Counted from the stretch's first letter, positions 35,736 to 45,152 are shown. The stretch is DNA of 64,000 nucleotides from Candidatus Obscuribacterales bacterium (GCA_019744775.1 JAIETZ010000001.1:434001-498000), one strand, 5' to 3'. Notes: a model not told the origin generated them from the letters alone. Program-made: numbers and translations.

Positions 35736-36089
35736 TTAGAACAAGCTTGCTTGTTGTCCGAAGAAAATTGGCACTAATTGCATTGCCAATCCAAGCTCAC
35801 CATCTATGCTGAGCACACCGGACAAAGCTGCAGTCATAGCTGACATGCGTCCGCTCATGATCATATCGAGATCATAGGCATTAACGGAAATTGTGCAATC
35901 CGGCTTAGCCGTTGGCGCGCCATTTACTGGGACGAATTCACAGGTGCCGTTGTTGATCTTGGTCAACCATTGAGTTGCACCGTTGTCGCTTTTGACGGAA
36001 AACATAAAAGTAGCCGAGACATCCTTAGCCGCCTGTGGGTTGAATCTCTTCTTGAGTTCTTCAATCATTTTTTCAGCGCTCACTGACAT
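35736..36089 (-). CDS. SCP2 sterol-binding domain protein
   Basis: 117 aa stand-alone SCP2 domain: FMFSVKSDNGATQWLTKINNG, then PDCTISVNAYDLDMIMSGRM and LSIDGELGLAMQLVPIF. SCP2 folds form a hydrophobic tunnel that binds lipids or acyl-CoA. Its ligand here is unknown. Monocistronic. Confidence 0.88.
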   Translation of the reverse strand: MSVSAEKMIEELKKRFNPQAAKDVSATFMFSVKSDNGATQWLTKINNGTCEFVPVNGAPTAKPDCTISVNAYDLDMIMSGRMSAMTAALSGVLSIDGELGLAMQLVPIFFGQQASLF

Positions 36090-36248
36090 TTCCTCGCGAC
36101 AGATTTCGAATAAATATATAGAGGGAGATTATAACGCATCAAACTTATGGGCAACTGGAAAGATAAGGATTTCTTCGTTGCTACAAAAGCCTGAATTCAT
36201 CAGAATATACACAGATTGGTTAGACAAAGAAGTTTTCAAGATAGACCC

Positions 36249-36938
36249 ATGTTCACAGGACCAGGATCAGCCAAACGAAAAGCACTGTCGCGTGTCGACG
36301 GCGTCTTGAGCCGAGTCGTGCACAATCTAGGACTAGACAAACGTCTCAAAGAGCGCACCCTGATGGATCTCTGGCCCACGATTGCAGGCGGTGTACTGGG
36401 TGAGCGCTCACGCGGACTATTTATTGACTATCAAGGCACTCTGGTCGTCTCGGTAAGAAACGCAGCAACCGGGCATGAATTGTCACTTCTAAAGCCTCAA
36501 TTGTTCAAGAAAATTCAAGCCGCAGGACGTGGCTTGTCTATCGAGTTGACAGGGCTTCGCTTTGATTTAAAACACTTCCACAAACATGAATCAGATCACA
36601 CCTTGCTGGAAGCCGCACCACCACTGCCGGAACCAACTCTAGAGGACTTGGCAAACGTGGTTCTTGGCGAAGCGGAATTGAATGAGCTTAAGGAAGCAGT
36701 GGCTGAATTTGAGCATTCTCATTCACGGGCGATTCCTGATTTGCCCGCGCGCTTAACGGCACTTTTTGAGAGACAATTAAGACTCAAACAATGGCGAAAA
36801 AAGCATGGATATCCTCTATGTCCAAAATGTAAAGACATAGCCGCGCAATTACACGGCACAGACGCACTTTGCAGCGCCTGCTATTTCCAAAGCCAGAAAA
36901 GTGTTGCTCAAGACACTGGTGAACAAAATTTCAGCTAA
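36249..36938 (+). CDS. DUF721 protein, DciA-like helicase loader, with C-terminal zinc ribbon
   Basis: 229 aa from ATG 36249 (a TTG at 36216 is an alternative). Residues about 15-115 form the DUF721 domain: MDLWPTIAGGVLGERSRG, then LVVSVRNAATGHELSLLKPQL. DciA loads the replicative helicase DnaB in bacteria without DnaC. A C-terminal tail CPKCKDIAAQLHGTDALCSAC looks like a zinc ribbon, which is not typical of DciA. No clear Shine-Dalgarno. Helicase loading is inferred from the domain. Confidence 0.8.
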   Translation: MFTGPGSAKRKALSRVDGVLSRVVHNLGLDKRLKERTLMDLWPTIAGGVLGERSRGLFIDYQGTLVVSVRNAATGHELSLLKPQLFKKIQAAGRGLSIELTGLRFDLKHFHKHESDHTLLEAAPPLPEPTLEDLANVVLGEAELNELKEAVAEFEHSHSRAIPDLPARLTALFERQLRLKQWRKKHGYPLCPKCKDIAAQLHGTDALCSACYFQSQKSVAQDTGEQNFS

Positions 36939-37054
36939 ACACTTTTGTCACCTACTGAGGTGCCCTCTCCTGCTGACTTCCATGCTATGATCGAGTGCTC
37001 TAAAAGGCTTGCGGTGACCGGCTTCTATGATGTTCCACTACAAAATGACCACAA

Positions 37055-37157
37055 GCAATAGCGGAGCAAAGAATTGCGATAGAGCAATTCGCAGCGAAGC
37101 GTGGTAGAGCTGGATAGCTAGCGAAGACGAGGGCTCGCCATCGCCGGAGCGTTAAGA
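37055..37157 (+). repeat. Dispersed structured element, copy C (leader of ftsE)
   Basis: Core hairpin GAATTGC, loop GATAGA, GCAATTC (37071-37090). Blocks AGCGAAGCGTGGTAGAGCTGG, TAGCTAGCGAAGACGAGGG and CATCGCCGGAGCGTTAAGA follow. GGAG at 37146-37149 is 8 nt before the ftsE ATG. The stem differs from copies A, B and D at two positions on each side but remains fully paired. Confidence 0.78.
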
Positions 37158-37856
37158 ATGATAAGACTTCAAAACGTCAATAAAGACTACGGCGGCAGAC
37201 CTGCCCTAGTTAACGCAAATTTGAACATTGGACTCGGTGAGTTCGCGTTTTTAGTTGGTCCTTCCGGCGCGGGCAAGTCTACGCTCATGCGTCTTTTGTA
37301 TCGTGAAGAAGTTCCATCTTCCGGCAAAGTTTTTATTGGCGGCGTTGATATCACGCGCATTCACGCAAGACAAGTTCCGCTCTTGCGCAGACGTTTGGGA
37401 ATTGTTTTCCAAGACTATAAATTACTGCCGCGTCAAACAGTATTCGATAACGTTGCTTACATTTTGCGCGCATTAGGTGTTGATCAAAGTTCAATCAACA
37501 GACGTGTAACAAGTGCTCTTTGTGTAGTAAATCTAGAAGACAAAGCAAAAGCTTATCCGGATGAATTGTCCGGCGGTGAACAACAGCGTGTTGGCATTGC
37601 GCGAGCAATCGTCAACGGACCGCCAGTGCTTCTTGCGGACGAACCAACAGGTAATCTTGATCCACAAACATCGTTGGAAATTGTTCAATTGCTTGAACGT
37701 ATTTCTTCACGTGGAACAACCGTACTTATTTCCACACACGATCAATTCATCGTCAACTCATTGCGTCGCCGCGTTATTAGTTTGCGCAACGGAGAAATTG
37801 TCTCTGACGTAGACAGCGGCACATACGAGATGGAGGTCAAAGTAGCGACTCCATGA
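37158..37856 (+). CDS. ftsE: Cell division ATP-binding protein FtsE
   Basis: 232 aa ABC ATPase that acts with FtsX to control septal peptidoglycan hydrolases. Walker A GPSGAGKS at 34-41, Q-loop in [10 protein letters not shown], signature [15 protein letters not shown], Walker [13 protein letters not shown] and H-loop ISTHD are complete. The FtsE-specific context ([11 protein letters not shown] and [13 protein letters not shown]) supports the name. The ribosome binding site is supplied by structured element C. It overlaps ftsX by 4 bases. Confidence 0.96.
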   Translation: MIRLQNVNKDYGGRPALVNANLNIGLGEFAFLVGPSGAGKSTLMRLLYREEVPSSGKVFIGGVDITRIHARQVPLLRRRLGIVFQDYKLLPRQTVFDNVAYILRALGVDQSSINRRVTSALCVVNLEDKAKAYPDELSGGEQQRVGIARAIVNGPPVLLADEPTGNLDPQTSLEIVQLLERISSRGTTVLISTHDQFIVNSLRRRVISLRNGEIVSDVDSGTYEMEVKVATP

Positions 37857-38722
37857 GACAGCTTCGTATCCTAGCTAGAGTTGGTATGGAAACAATTTTG
37901 GGCATGCGTAAAAGCGGCTGGTCCAACTGGCTCGTCATAGGCATTTTGGCTGTTGCACTCACCATCTTCGGTGGTGTCTTGCAATTGACCATGACCTTAA
38001 AAAATGTCGTTAATGCCTGGGGTTCGCAACTGGAAATTTCTGCCTACTTAAAAGATGGCTATGACCCTAAAGCAATTGCTCGCGAGATAAGCCAGTTGCC
38101 ACAAGTATCGCTGGTAGAAATCGTTCCAAAAGATGTCGCCTGGCGCGATATGCAATCAAGCTTCCGTGTAGCAGGGGTCAACAACCCATTGCCTAATACT
38201 TTGCACGTAAGACTCAACTCAATGCAAGTTGTGGAAAAGACCGCCAACAAATTGCAGAAAATCAAAGCCGTTGAGCACGTTCGCTATCCGCTAAAAGTAG
38301 CGCGCAACATCAATCGCTTGCGCCACTTCTTGGAATTAGCCGGCATTATCGTGACAGGCGCATTGACCGCTGCCACTCTAATCGTGATAGGCAACACCAT
38401 TCACCTTGTAATCGAAGCCAGACAGCGTGAAATTGAAATTCTTTCCTTGATGGGCGTAAGTCCCTGGTACATCAAAGGGCCTCTAGTATTGCAAGGCGCA
38501 GCCTACGGAATGGGCGCCGCATTTCTTTCATTGATAATTCTCTTCGGCGTCAACATCTATGCCGACTCATACGTCCGCGAGCAGCTGTTGAGCTTCCTGC
38601 CTCTTCTGCCCAACAACATGGAATACGGCTTGTTACCGACATTCATCATTCTGCTTCTAGTCGGCGTAGCCGTAGGAGCAGGCGGCAGCGCCTGGACATC
38701 CGGACGTTACATCAAGGTTTAG
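37853..38722 (+). CDS. ftsX: Cell division protein FtsX
   Basis: 289 aa with the FtsX plan: one N-terminal membrane helix (NWLVIGILAVALTIFGGVL), a periplasmic domain (EISAYLKDGYDPKAIAREI, VEIVPKDVAWRDMQ), then three helices with REIEILSLMGVSPWYIKGP. It forms the membrane partner of FtsE. It ends base-to-base with the convergent pilin-like operon. Confidence 0.95.
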   Translation: MRQLRILARVGMETILGMRKSGWSNWLVIGILAVALTIFGGVLQLTMTLKNVVNAWGSQLEISAYLKDGYDPKAIAREISQLPQVSLVEIVPKDVAWRDMQSSFRVAGVNNPLPNTLHVRLNSMQVVEKTANKLQKIKAVEHVRYPLKVARNINRLRHFLELAGIIVTGALTAATLIVIGNTIHLVIEARQREIEILSLMGVSPWYIKGPLVLQGAAYGMGAAFLSLIILFGVNIYADSYVREQLLSFLPLLPNNMEYGLLPTFIILLLVGVAVGAGGSAWTSGRYIKV

Positions 38723-39142
38723 TTAGTCAGCCAGAATAGCGACTATCGTTTCGACGGATTTGGCTTGCATCTCGACTGAAGTCAGGTTGGCAATGCCCGG
38801 TACAGGGACTGGCAAGTTGCAGACGGCTGATGTTTTGGCAGAGACCATGCCGGATGAAGGATCGTATTCGAAGTCAAACATCTTCGGTGATGTAAAAATC
38901 TGCGATGCTTGTGTGTTTTTGACGATTTCTTCGGCGGACTTTTTAGCTTCGACTGAAGTATCTTTTTCAGAAGCGGCGCGCACGGCGTTTTTGCACATGC
39001 GTTCGTTGTTTGTTTGGCAGGTTACAACTGCACCGACGTCGATGAAAAACAGCACTAGAATCACAACGAATACTATGCCCAGCACTGACTCAATTATGCT
39101 GGTTCCTTTGGCATCACGCCTGACGCAGTTTCTTGTCACCAT
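38723..39142 (-). CDS. TadE-like pseudopilin-type protein
   Basis: 139 aa. A short basic leader (RRDAKGTSIIESVLGIVFVVILVLFFIDVG) has the Glu near the start of the hydrophobic helix, as in TadE/TadF minor pilins; the Ser/Glu before the helix resembles GxxxxE of prepilin sites. The rest is a small extracytoplasmic domain. AGGGGAT is the ribosome binding site. It is the last gene of an operon that starts at 42069. Confidence 0.75.
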   Translation of the reverse strand: MVTRNCVRRDAKGTSIIESVLGIVFVVILVLFFIDVGAVVTCQTNNERMCKNAVRAASEKDTSVEAKKSAEEIVKNTQASQIFTSPKMFDFEYDPSSGMVSAKTSAVCNLPVPVPGIANLTSVEMQAKSVETIVAILAD

Positions 39143-39163
39143 TTTCTTATCCCCTGATAAAAA

Positions 39164-39631
39164 CTAATCCAGACCCTTTTCTTCTAAGGGTTGTTCTTCT
39201 GTAAAACTAAAAGTCAAATCTGCTCCCAAGCCAGGCACATCGGCAAACGCTTGCATCGGCACTAGTGGTTTGACCTTCACTTCTGAAGTCAAACGCACAA
39301 AATCCGGGTTTTGGCTTGGCGTGTATGTCAAATCTTTGTTGGTTACCTTAGTGCTGTAGTTCGCCGGTGTTATACCGATGAGACTTGCCAGTCCGGTATT
39401 GGCCCAATTTTGCCCAATTCGATCTTCAGCAGCTTCAACAGCATCTTTATCCTTTGGATTGGTCAATGCTAATTCGCGAACCATGATGTGGTTCAAAAAC
39501 CAGGAAGCGCCATAAGCACATCCGATGTATGCGAAGTTGATTAGCGGAAATACAATGAGCAGAATGAAAATACCCATTGCCGGTCCGAATTCAGCTAACT
39601 GACTGCCTCTTTGTCCCCTGCCATTTCTCAT
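39164..39631 (-). CDS. TadE-like pseudopilin-type protein
   Basis: 155 aa from ATG 39631, chosen because it starts one base after the upstream TAA with AAGGAGCGCAGG ahead of it; the frame also opens 16 codons earlier inside the preceding gene. The leader RGSQLAEFGPAMGIFILLIVFPLINFAYI has the TadE pattern with Glu at the helix start. A C-terminal domain of about 110 residues is predicted to be outside the membrane. Confidence 0.75.
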   Translation of the reverse strand: MRNGRGQRGSQLAEFGPAMGIFILLIVFPLINFAYIGCAYGASWFLNHIMVRELALTNPKDKDAVEAAEDRIGQNWANTGLASLIGITPANYSTKVTNKDLTYTPSQNPDFVRLTSEVKVKPLVPMQAFADVPGLGADLTFSFTEEQPLEEKGLD

Positions 39632-39632
39632 G

Positions 39633-40112
39633 TTACCTGCGCTCCTTCGACTCGTCGCTTGATTCGTCGACGCCATCAATAGCGACTGCTTTGACGATGC
39701 GATACTCGATCATTACAGTTGAGCGCATGTCACCCATACCGGTGGGACTAACGTGCACTCGCACTAAATTGCCGTTTTTCTTCGAGCCGTCAATTCTTCC
39801 ATTGCCTGCTTTTGTATCAACTACCCATTTCTCGCCACGTAATACATCTGCATACCAGTCATAAACCATTTGTGGTGTCTCACGACACGCAAAGGAAATG
39901 CCGTATGTGGCTCCGCCCCATGACTGTGGCATAACCACAGCACGCAGGACTTTGTAATTGCCGGTGTACTGCGGAAAATCAGGCAGCTGAGGCAAGTAAT
40001 TAATTACCTGGTAGCTTGTTTCTGAATTAGCTGAAGCTGGTATGCTTGCTCCTCCAATTACAAGAGTCATCATCAGCGCTGCGTAAACATATTTTTTAAA
40101 TGTGCATTTCAT
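39633..40112 (-). CDS. Secreted protein of the pilin-like operon, 159 aa
   Basis: The ATG at 40112 is chosen because it is preceded by GGGGGTG and begins a signal peptide (KKYVYAALMMTLVIGGASIPASA); the frame is open further upstream but runs into the preceding gene. The mature part has SYQVINYLPQLPDFPQYTG and a pattern of strands ending in an acidic tail (GVDESSDESKERR). No family recognised. Operon position suggests a role with the TadE/TadG-like proteins. Confidence 0.72.
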   Translation of the reverse strand: MKCTFKKYVYAALMMTLVIGGASIPASANSETSYQVINYLPQLPDFPQYTGNYKVLRAVVMPQSWGGATYGISFACRETPQMVYDWYADVLRGEKWVVDTKAGNGRIDGSKKNGNLVRVHVSPTGMGDMRSTVMIEYRIVKAVAIDGVDESSDESKERR

Positions 40113-40131
40113 TGGACACCCCCGTGCCATC

Positions 40132-42069
40132 CTAGTTAGGATCAGAAAATACGCCGGTATTAGAACCCGGCACACCACCGAATCCTGCTTGGTGTGACAT
40201 ATTGAGTTCTCCAAGCAAATTATTATGACCTGACGATGGCGTGAAAGTAACTTGGTCATCACCATAAAGCTCCGGCGAAGAGTGCATGTATGGATAGACA
40301 GGAGCCCCACCATCACCGGCCGCATCAACTGATCTGAAAAGAGTTGAATAGGTCACATGTGAGAATTGCGGATTGCCATCGGGCACTGCATTACTGTTGA
40401 CCCATGGCGGCGGAGTTGAGGTCATGGTCAAAGCACCGGCAAGGTTCTTGTAGATGTACATAACTGCACCCATCGGTATTGTTCTGCCGTTCAGCACGCT
40501 GTTAATTTCAGCCGCAGTTGCCTCCGGCTTCATCTGGTACATGCGCTGAGCAATTTGCTCCATGATGTTGTTGGCACCAGCTTGCGGCAACAACTGACTC
40601 AAAGTGCCTGGTTTGGCAAAATCAGGAATATTGGAATAGGCTTGGTTGTGATTGAAGTATTCCAATCCCGACGGTCCAGGAACGCTAGCCGTAAAGCTGT
40701 ACCAAGGATCCGTTGGATCGTGAACACGCTTTACGTGTTGGAAAGCGGCCATCACCTGTGTCTTAACGTTTTCAATTGCCATCTGGCTGCTTGAGCTGAA
40801 TTGCACGCCAGGTGAACTCAAATATTTTGTGCCATAAGTATCAAAGAATTTCGGCAGCATTTGGTTATACAGCGAACTGCCGGCATCCATGTAAGTAAGC
40901 ATCGTCGCTGCCGACTTAATTGAACTCGGGCTCGCTCCATAAATACCTGCAGATGACGGCGCTGGCCCTGTTGGTTTACCGGCAGCAAGATTTTGATTGT
41001 AAGTTAACCACTGGTTGTACTGCGTTGGATTAGTTGTGTAAGCGCGATTACCGGAACCATCGTTTGGTCCAACAAAAATTCCGGTGTTCAACTCTTGAGC
41101 AAAGATATTTTGGTTATCACCGAGCGTGCCGGAAAACGAATGACCGCCACCGTTGGAAATTACAATGTAGCCGCGTGGAATGGACGCTGTGTAGTCAGCA
41201 CCAAGACAACCGACAATGGCACCAGCTGCGGCCGACAAATCCTTAGCTGCACCACTTGCCTTGAAAGCATTTGGTGGAACCGTGCCTAAATTAGCCGGTC
41301 TTTCCGATGCAGCATTGAAGTCAGTCATTGAAACTAAGTGCGGAGCACTTCCCGGTCTCAATGGCACAAATGATAACGGGCGACCAATGCCCTGAATATT
41401 CATATTCACATAGCCGGACATGTAATTGAATTTACGGGATGACTGTTTGTTTGTAAGTACATTTCCTACAAAAGGAATACGTCTGTTGGTACCTGGATAT
41501 AAAGGCAAGCAATTTGGATTGCAGTCCACGTTACTGGCCGCACCGGACTTCATATAACCAGTTGCATATTTACCTTCCAAGTGCGACGTGGATGCACCGG
41601 CACCCATCATGCGTACGAAGTTAGCGGACGCCACATCGGCAAAGTACTGTCCCATATCAGAACCATTAGAAAGCGATTTGGCCAAGCGTCCGCCGATACT
41701 AGCGTCGCCCGTGCAAACCATATCAATTGCTTGTTGCGCATTGGCTAGTGCTCGCGGAGTACCTTCTGTTGAAGCATTCATTGCCACCAACAGTGCTTGT
41801 CCGACGCAACGGTTGTATGTAAGAAGATCTACTTGTCCGTTATTAGTCAAACCGCCAAAGTATGTTTGCTCCAATCCATTGAGGGTTACTTTGGGTCTTT
41901 TCAAAGCTTGTTTGGCGACGTTAAGTCCGCCGGCATCGGTGGCGTTTTGTAATTCTCTATCACCGCCGATGAGTTTGCCGAATAAGAAGAAAAAGCCTGC
42001 CAGCAATGCAAAGACAATAACAAAGGCAAGCGTCAAAGTCAGGACTGCGCCCTTCTCTTTTCTGTTCAT
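40132..42069 (-). CDS. TadG-like protein with N-terminal membrane anchor
   Basis: 645 aa. The start MNRKEKGAVLTLTLAFVIVFALLAGFFF followed by ELQNATDAGGLNVAKQAL is the TadG/Flp-pilus pattern (helix, then a D-A-A-like block). The large remainder is rich in Gly, Ser, Asn and Tyr and has no von Willebrand motif I can see. It is the first gene of the operon with two TadE-like proteins. The core Tad ATPase and secretin genes are not in the window. Confidence 0.75.
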   Translation of the reverse strand: MNRKEKGAVLTLTLAFVIVFALLAGFFFLFGKLIGGDRELQNATDAGGLNVAKQALKRPKVTLNGLEQTYFGGLTNNGQVDLLTYNRCVGQALLVAMNASTEGTPRALANAQQAIDMVCTGDASIGGRLAKSLSNGSDMGQYFADVASANFVRMMGAGASTSHLEGKYATGYMKSGAASNVDCNPNCLPLYPGTNRRIPFVGNVLTNKQSSRKFNYMSGYVNMNIQGIGRPLSFVPLRPGSAPHLVSMTDFNAASERPANLGTVPPNAFKASGAAKDLSAAAGAIVGCLGADYTASIPRGYIVISNGGGHSFSGTLGDNQNIFAQELNTGIFVGPNDGSGNRAYTTNPTQYNQWLTYNQNLAAGKPTGPAPSSAGIYGASPSSIKSAATMLTYMDAGSSLYNQMLPKFFDTYGTKYLSSPGVQFSSSSQMAIENVKTQVMAAFQHVKRVHDPTDPWYSFTASVPGPSGLEYFNHNQAYSNIPDFAKPGTLSQLLPQAGANNIMEQIAQRMYQMKPEATAAEINSVLNGRTIPMGAVMYIYKNLAGALTMTSTPPPWVNSNAVPDGNPQFSHVTYSTLFRSVDAAGDGGAPVYPYMHSSPELYGDDQVTFTPSSGHNNLLGELNMSHQAGFGGVPGSNTGVFSDPN

Positions 42070-42225
42070 GGACTCGGACCCCCTAGTAAGCTGCTGTCAG
42101 AGCTTGTCATCCAACGGACAACAATTAACTCACTCTAATGTCAAGATTATAGATTAGCGCAGCTTAATGTCAAGCGGTTTTTAATGATTGACAGATTAAA
42201 AGCAGCCTGGGTGCCCAAAAAAGCA

Positions 42226-42253
42226 GTAGGGGCACATCGAAATGCGCCCCTAC
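42226..42253. repeat. GC-rich palindromic repeat, copy 4
   Basis: GTAGGGGCACAT, loop CGAA, ATGCGCCCCTAC: 12-bp stem with one A-C mismatch. It lies between the TadG-like gene and the cyclophilin gene, 24 bases past the cyclophilin stop on the minus strand. Confidence 0.78.
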
Positions 42254-42277
42254 ATATATAAATGGAAGCAGTTCAGC

Positions 42278-42898
42278 CTATTTAACAGCTGGCTCCATTA
42301 CGGTGACCTTGGTCATTTTGTCGCCAGCGCGGAGGCTTTCAACTACCTTCATGCCATCGATAACTTTGCCGAAAACGGCATATTGCATATCGAGGAATGG
42401 GGTTGCAGCCAGCGTGAAGTAGAACTGTGAGCTAGCTGAATTAGGATCGTTTGTTCTTGCCATAGCAATAGCACCTGCTTCATGCTTCAAGTTCGGCTTT
42501 ACTTCCAATGGAATGTTGCGCTCTTTTTTGGTTGTTGGATCGATAAATCCACCGGTGCCGGTTCCCTTCGGGTCGCCACCTTGAATTACAAAGCCCGGCT
42601 CATAGCGGTGAAAGCCGAGACCGTTGTAGAAGCCACGCTTCACCAAGTCCAAGAAGTTGTGGCTGGTGATTGGAGCTTCAGCTTCGTAAATCTGAACCTT
42701 AATTACACCTTTGTTGGTTTCCATTACGACAACTGGATTGTTCATAGGTTTCTTATTAATACCAATAAGCGTACGGTTATGGTCAGGGGCAGCACCTGCA
42801 ACTTGACTCAAGCATACGAAGGTAAACAAAACGAGTGCCACCACCGGTAGCATCATGGTCAAAAGCGGGCTGTTAGTCCGATGACAATTGCGCATCAC
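42278..42898 (-). CDS. Exported cyclophilin-type peptidyl-prolyl isomerase
   Basis: 206 aa. A signal peptide ([22 protein letters not shown]) is followed by a complete short cyclophilin domain: [37 protein letters not shown] with the catalytic Arg in FHRY, and [17 protein letters not shown]. It would catalyse proline isomerisation in the periplasm. Confidence 0.93.
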   Translation of the reverse strand: MMRNCHRTNSPLLTMMLPVVALVLFTFVCLSQVAGAAPDHNRTLIGINKKPMNNPVVVMETNKGVIKVQIYEAEAPITSHNFLDLVKRGFYNGLGFHRYEPGFVIQGGDPKGTGTGGFIDPTTKKERNIPLEVKPNLKHEAGAIAMARTNDPNSASSQFYFTLAATPFLDMQYAVFGKVIDGMKVVESLRAGDKMTKVTVMEPAVK

Positions 42899-42934
42899 CT
42901 TGATATCTCCTCCTTTGTAAGAAGTCTAACCGCA

Positions 42935-43561
42935 TCATTTTAGCAATGATGTCTGAACCTCTACCTGTCCGGCAACTTGATCAGGCGCTTTAGTTACAAC
43001 AGGTATCGTTATTTTAACGTCCAGGCTGTCAGGCGTAGTTGGCACTGAGAAACAAAGAAGTCCGACAGTCTTATCGCCCGGAAGTAAAATCCGTTTGCCG
43101 AGCCGAATTTCTTCAATTTGCAACCTGACTTCATCGTATCCACAGGGTATACCTAAAGCCTCATTCTTCTTGGCTATTTCACTAGCAATAGGTGCTGCCA
43201 ATCCGGCAGATGCCACACCAACAACAGCAACCATTGCTTTGGCAAATGCTGAGGGATCGCAGCCTGAGCCGTCCGTCAATTCTTTCTGAGTCGCTTGATT
43301 GAAAGACTGCGAGCCGGAAACAGCTTGCGCTTGATCGCCATCTACAAGTATCGGCGTAGATAGCTCATTGGATATTTCAACTTTTACGCAACGAAAATTA
43401 GTTGGTCTGCACTGCGTAAAAAGCTTAGAGCCAATTGGATTTGCCTTTACGGCGACCTGCTGGAATTCTGCAATTCCACGAAGCTGAGGCTCCTGACTGA
43501 TTGCAGGCAAAGTCGACATCATAAGAGCAAGAACCAAGCTACCACTATTACGAAATTGCAT
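42935..43561 (-). CDS. Secreted hypothetical protein, 208 aa
   Basis: Begins at the ATG 43561 with the signal peptide MQFRNSGSLVLALMMSTLPAIS; a TTG at 43585 is an alternative. The mature part carries a cysteine pair region (FTQCRPTNFRCVKVEIS), a hydrophobic Gly/Ala stretch (AKAMVAVVGVASAGLAAPIA) and C-terminal strands. No family known. It overlaps no gene but follows the TPR gene by about 40 bases on the same strand. Confidence 0.6.
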   Translation of the reverse strand: MQFRNSGSLVLALMMSTLPAISQEPQLRGIAEFQQVAVKANPIGSKLFTQCRPTNFRCVKVEISNELSTPILVDGDQAQAVSGSQSFNQATQKELTDGSGCDPSAFAKAMVAVVGVASAGLAAPIASEIAKKNEALGIPCGYDEVRLQIEEIRLGKRILLPGDKTVGLLCFSVPTTPDSLDVKITIPVVTKAPDQVAGQVEVQTSLLK

Positions 43562-43600
43562 AGCAGCAGAATAGCACCTTTTCAATGATGGTGTTCACAC

Positions 43601-45010
43601 CTAGCGCGGCGGGAATTGAAAGTCGAATGTGCCGTTGCCGACAGGTATTTGCAAGTCGATATTTTGCGTTTGATTGATATCGAAATACAGGTATCCGCCA
43701 AGCGTATGCCCTGGAGCAACAGTTGTTGACCCGAGCATGTGATTACGAATTGCATCGGCATTTTGTCTTGCTTTGCTTGTGATGTCTGCGGCTTTCTGCA
43801 ATGCACGCTGTTGAGCGGCATAGTCAGGCACTTGCGTTGTAATAGTGCTCATATTGCCGTAGTTGTTGATGATAGGCATTGAGCCGCCGTATCCCCAGAC
43901 AGGCGGATACCAGCCACCATTTCCCATTACAGTAGTCGTCACTGATTGCGTGGCATTCTGCCCCCAGAATTTCACCCAAGCTGCTTGCCTGTCTCCCTTC
44001 TTCTCGATGGTATCTGCCATCTTCGATGGATCAACCATATTGGCATAAAGCATCTTTGGCGACATCGTCATAAATATTGGGGGGCGAGGCAAGAATTGCA
44101 CTGGATGTCCGCTGTCATTTTTGATAAACAACTCTACACGTACAGCTTTCGGCACATCGGGAGAAGGCGGCAAAATTGAAGCTGCTACAGTCAATCCATC
44201 AGCAGAAGTGATGAGCTGATCTTGTCCCTGATTATTCCGACGCATGCAGTTTGGTGCGCCGTTGTAGAAGCTATAAATTACATCTTGCCAATATGGATGC
44301 GGCGCGTATGGCGAAGCTGGTCCTCGGAAATTAGCTTTAACTTGCAGTGCTTCTTGAAAGAGCCCTGCTGCTTCCTGTTGCTTTCCTTGACGCCAGTAGA
44401 TTGAAGCTAGCTGCTCAACAGTGTCAGCCACGTTCAAGTCACGCCTTTTCGCATCCTGTCCTATTTTAAGTAATGCTTGCTTGTATAAATTAGCCGCTTC
44501 TTCAAGGCGTCCATTTTGGTCAACCAAATAAGCCAAGTGAGTCATACTGGCGATAAGATCGGAGTCATCATCATCCTTTTGCTCAGCACGGATATTGAGC
44601 GCGTCTTTGCAGTACTGCTCAGCATCGCTCAGATTGCCCTTAGCCTGGCTAAGCCACGAAAGATCATCGAGCAGTTGAGACTGCAGTCTTGGATTCTGCA
44701 CTGACTTGCTTATACTTTGCGCTTTAGCAAATTCCTTAGCGGCTTTGTCATTCTTGCCCTGCCAAAGAAGTGCTTCGCCAAGTCCTATGTGCAAAGCCAT
44801 ATCGTCATCGGAATTTTTAGCCGCAGACCCAAGAGCTGCGCTGTATATTGACTCGGCGCGGGCATAGTCGCCTATATCGAGAGCATTTTGTCCATCAGGG
44901 TTAGCGACATGGTAGCTGACCGTGCCGGCCATCCCAGGCTGTGCGTCGCAATAGCCAGGCAACCCAATAAGAGCCGTTAGTACTAACGAAAGGCTTGCAG
45001 CGCGAATCAT
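43601..45010 (-). CDS. Exported TPR protein, 469 aa
   Basis: Signal peptide (ASLSLVLTALIGLPGYCDA), then about five TPR units from residue 40 to 235 (QNALDIGDYARAESIYSAAL, LGEALLWQGKNDKAAKEFAKA, QAKGNLSDAEQYCKDALNI, YLVDQNGRLEEAANLYKQAL, IYWRQGKQQEAAGLFQEAL). The C-terminal 230 residues hold a Gly/Tyr/Asn-rich patch (YGGSMPIINNYGN) and end in a beta-rich segment. TPR domains assemble complexes. The downstream partner is unknown. Confidence 0.83.
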   Translation of the reverse strand: MIRAASLSLVLTALIGLPGYCDAQPGMAGTVSYHVANPDGQNALDIGDYARAESIYSAALGSAAKNSDDDMALHIGLGEALLWQGKNDKAAKEFAKAQSISKSVQNPRLQSQLLDDLSWLSQAKGNLSDAEQYCKDALNIRAEQKDDDDSDLIASMTHLAYLVDQNGRLEEAANLYKQALLKIGQDAKRRDLNVADTVEQLASIYWRQGKQQEAAGLFQEALQVKANFRGPASPYAPHPYWQDVIYSFYNGAPNCMRRNNQGQDQLITSADGLTVAASILPPSPDVPKAVRVELFIKNDSGHPVQFLPRPPIFMTMSPKMLYANMVDPSKMADTIEKKGDRQAAWVKFWGQNATQSVTTTVMGNGGWYPPVWGYGGSMPIINNYGNMSTITTQVPDYAAQQRALQKAADITSKARQNADAIRNHMLGSTTVAPGHTLGGYLYFDINQTQNIDLQIPVGNGTFDFQFPPR

Positions 45011-45120
45011 ATTTGTCTCCTAATAATGCTCAATAATTTTCCGCTATCGGCCATAATCCTGTCATCGGGATTTCCCACACTGAAGCCTATAAAACGAGAA
45101 ATTAGCGAGATTAAAGTGAA

Positions 45121-45146
45121 GAGGGGGAAGCTTTAGCCTCCCCCTC
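45121..45146 (-). terminator. Hairpin after the guanine deaminase gene
   Basis: 8-bp inverted repeat GAGGGGGA/TCCCCCTC with a 10-nt loop, starting 7 bases after the deaminase stop on the minus strand. Downstream TTCACTTTAAT is only weakly T-rich, so termination may be partial. Confidence 0.6.
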
Positions 45147-45152
45147 TGTCAT

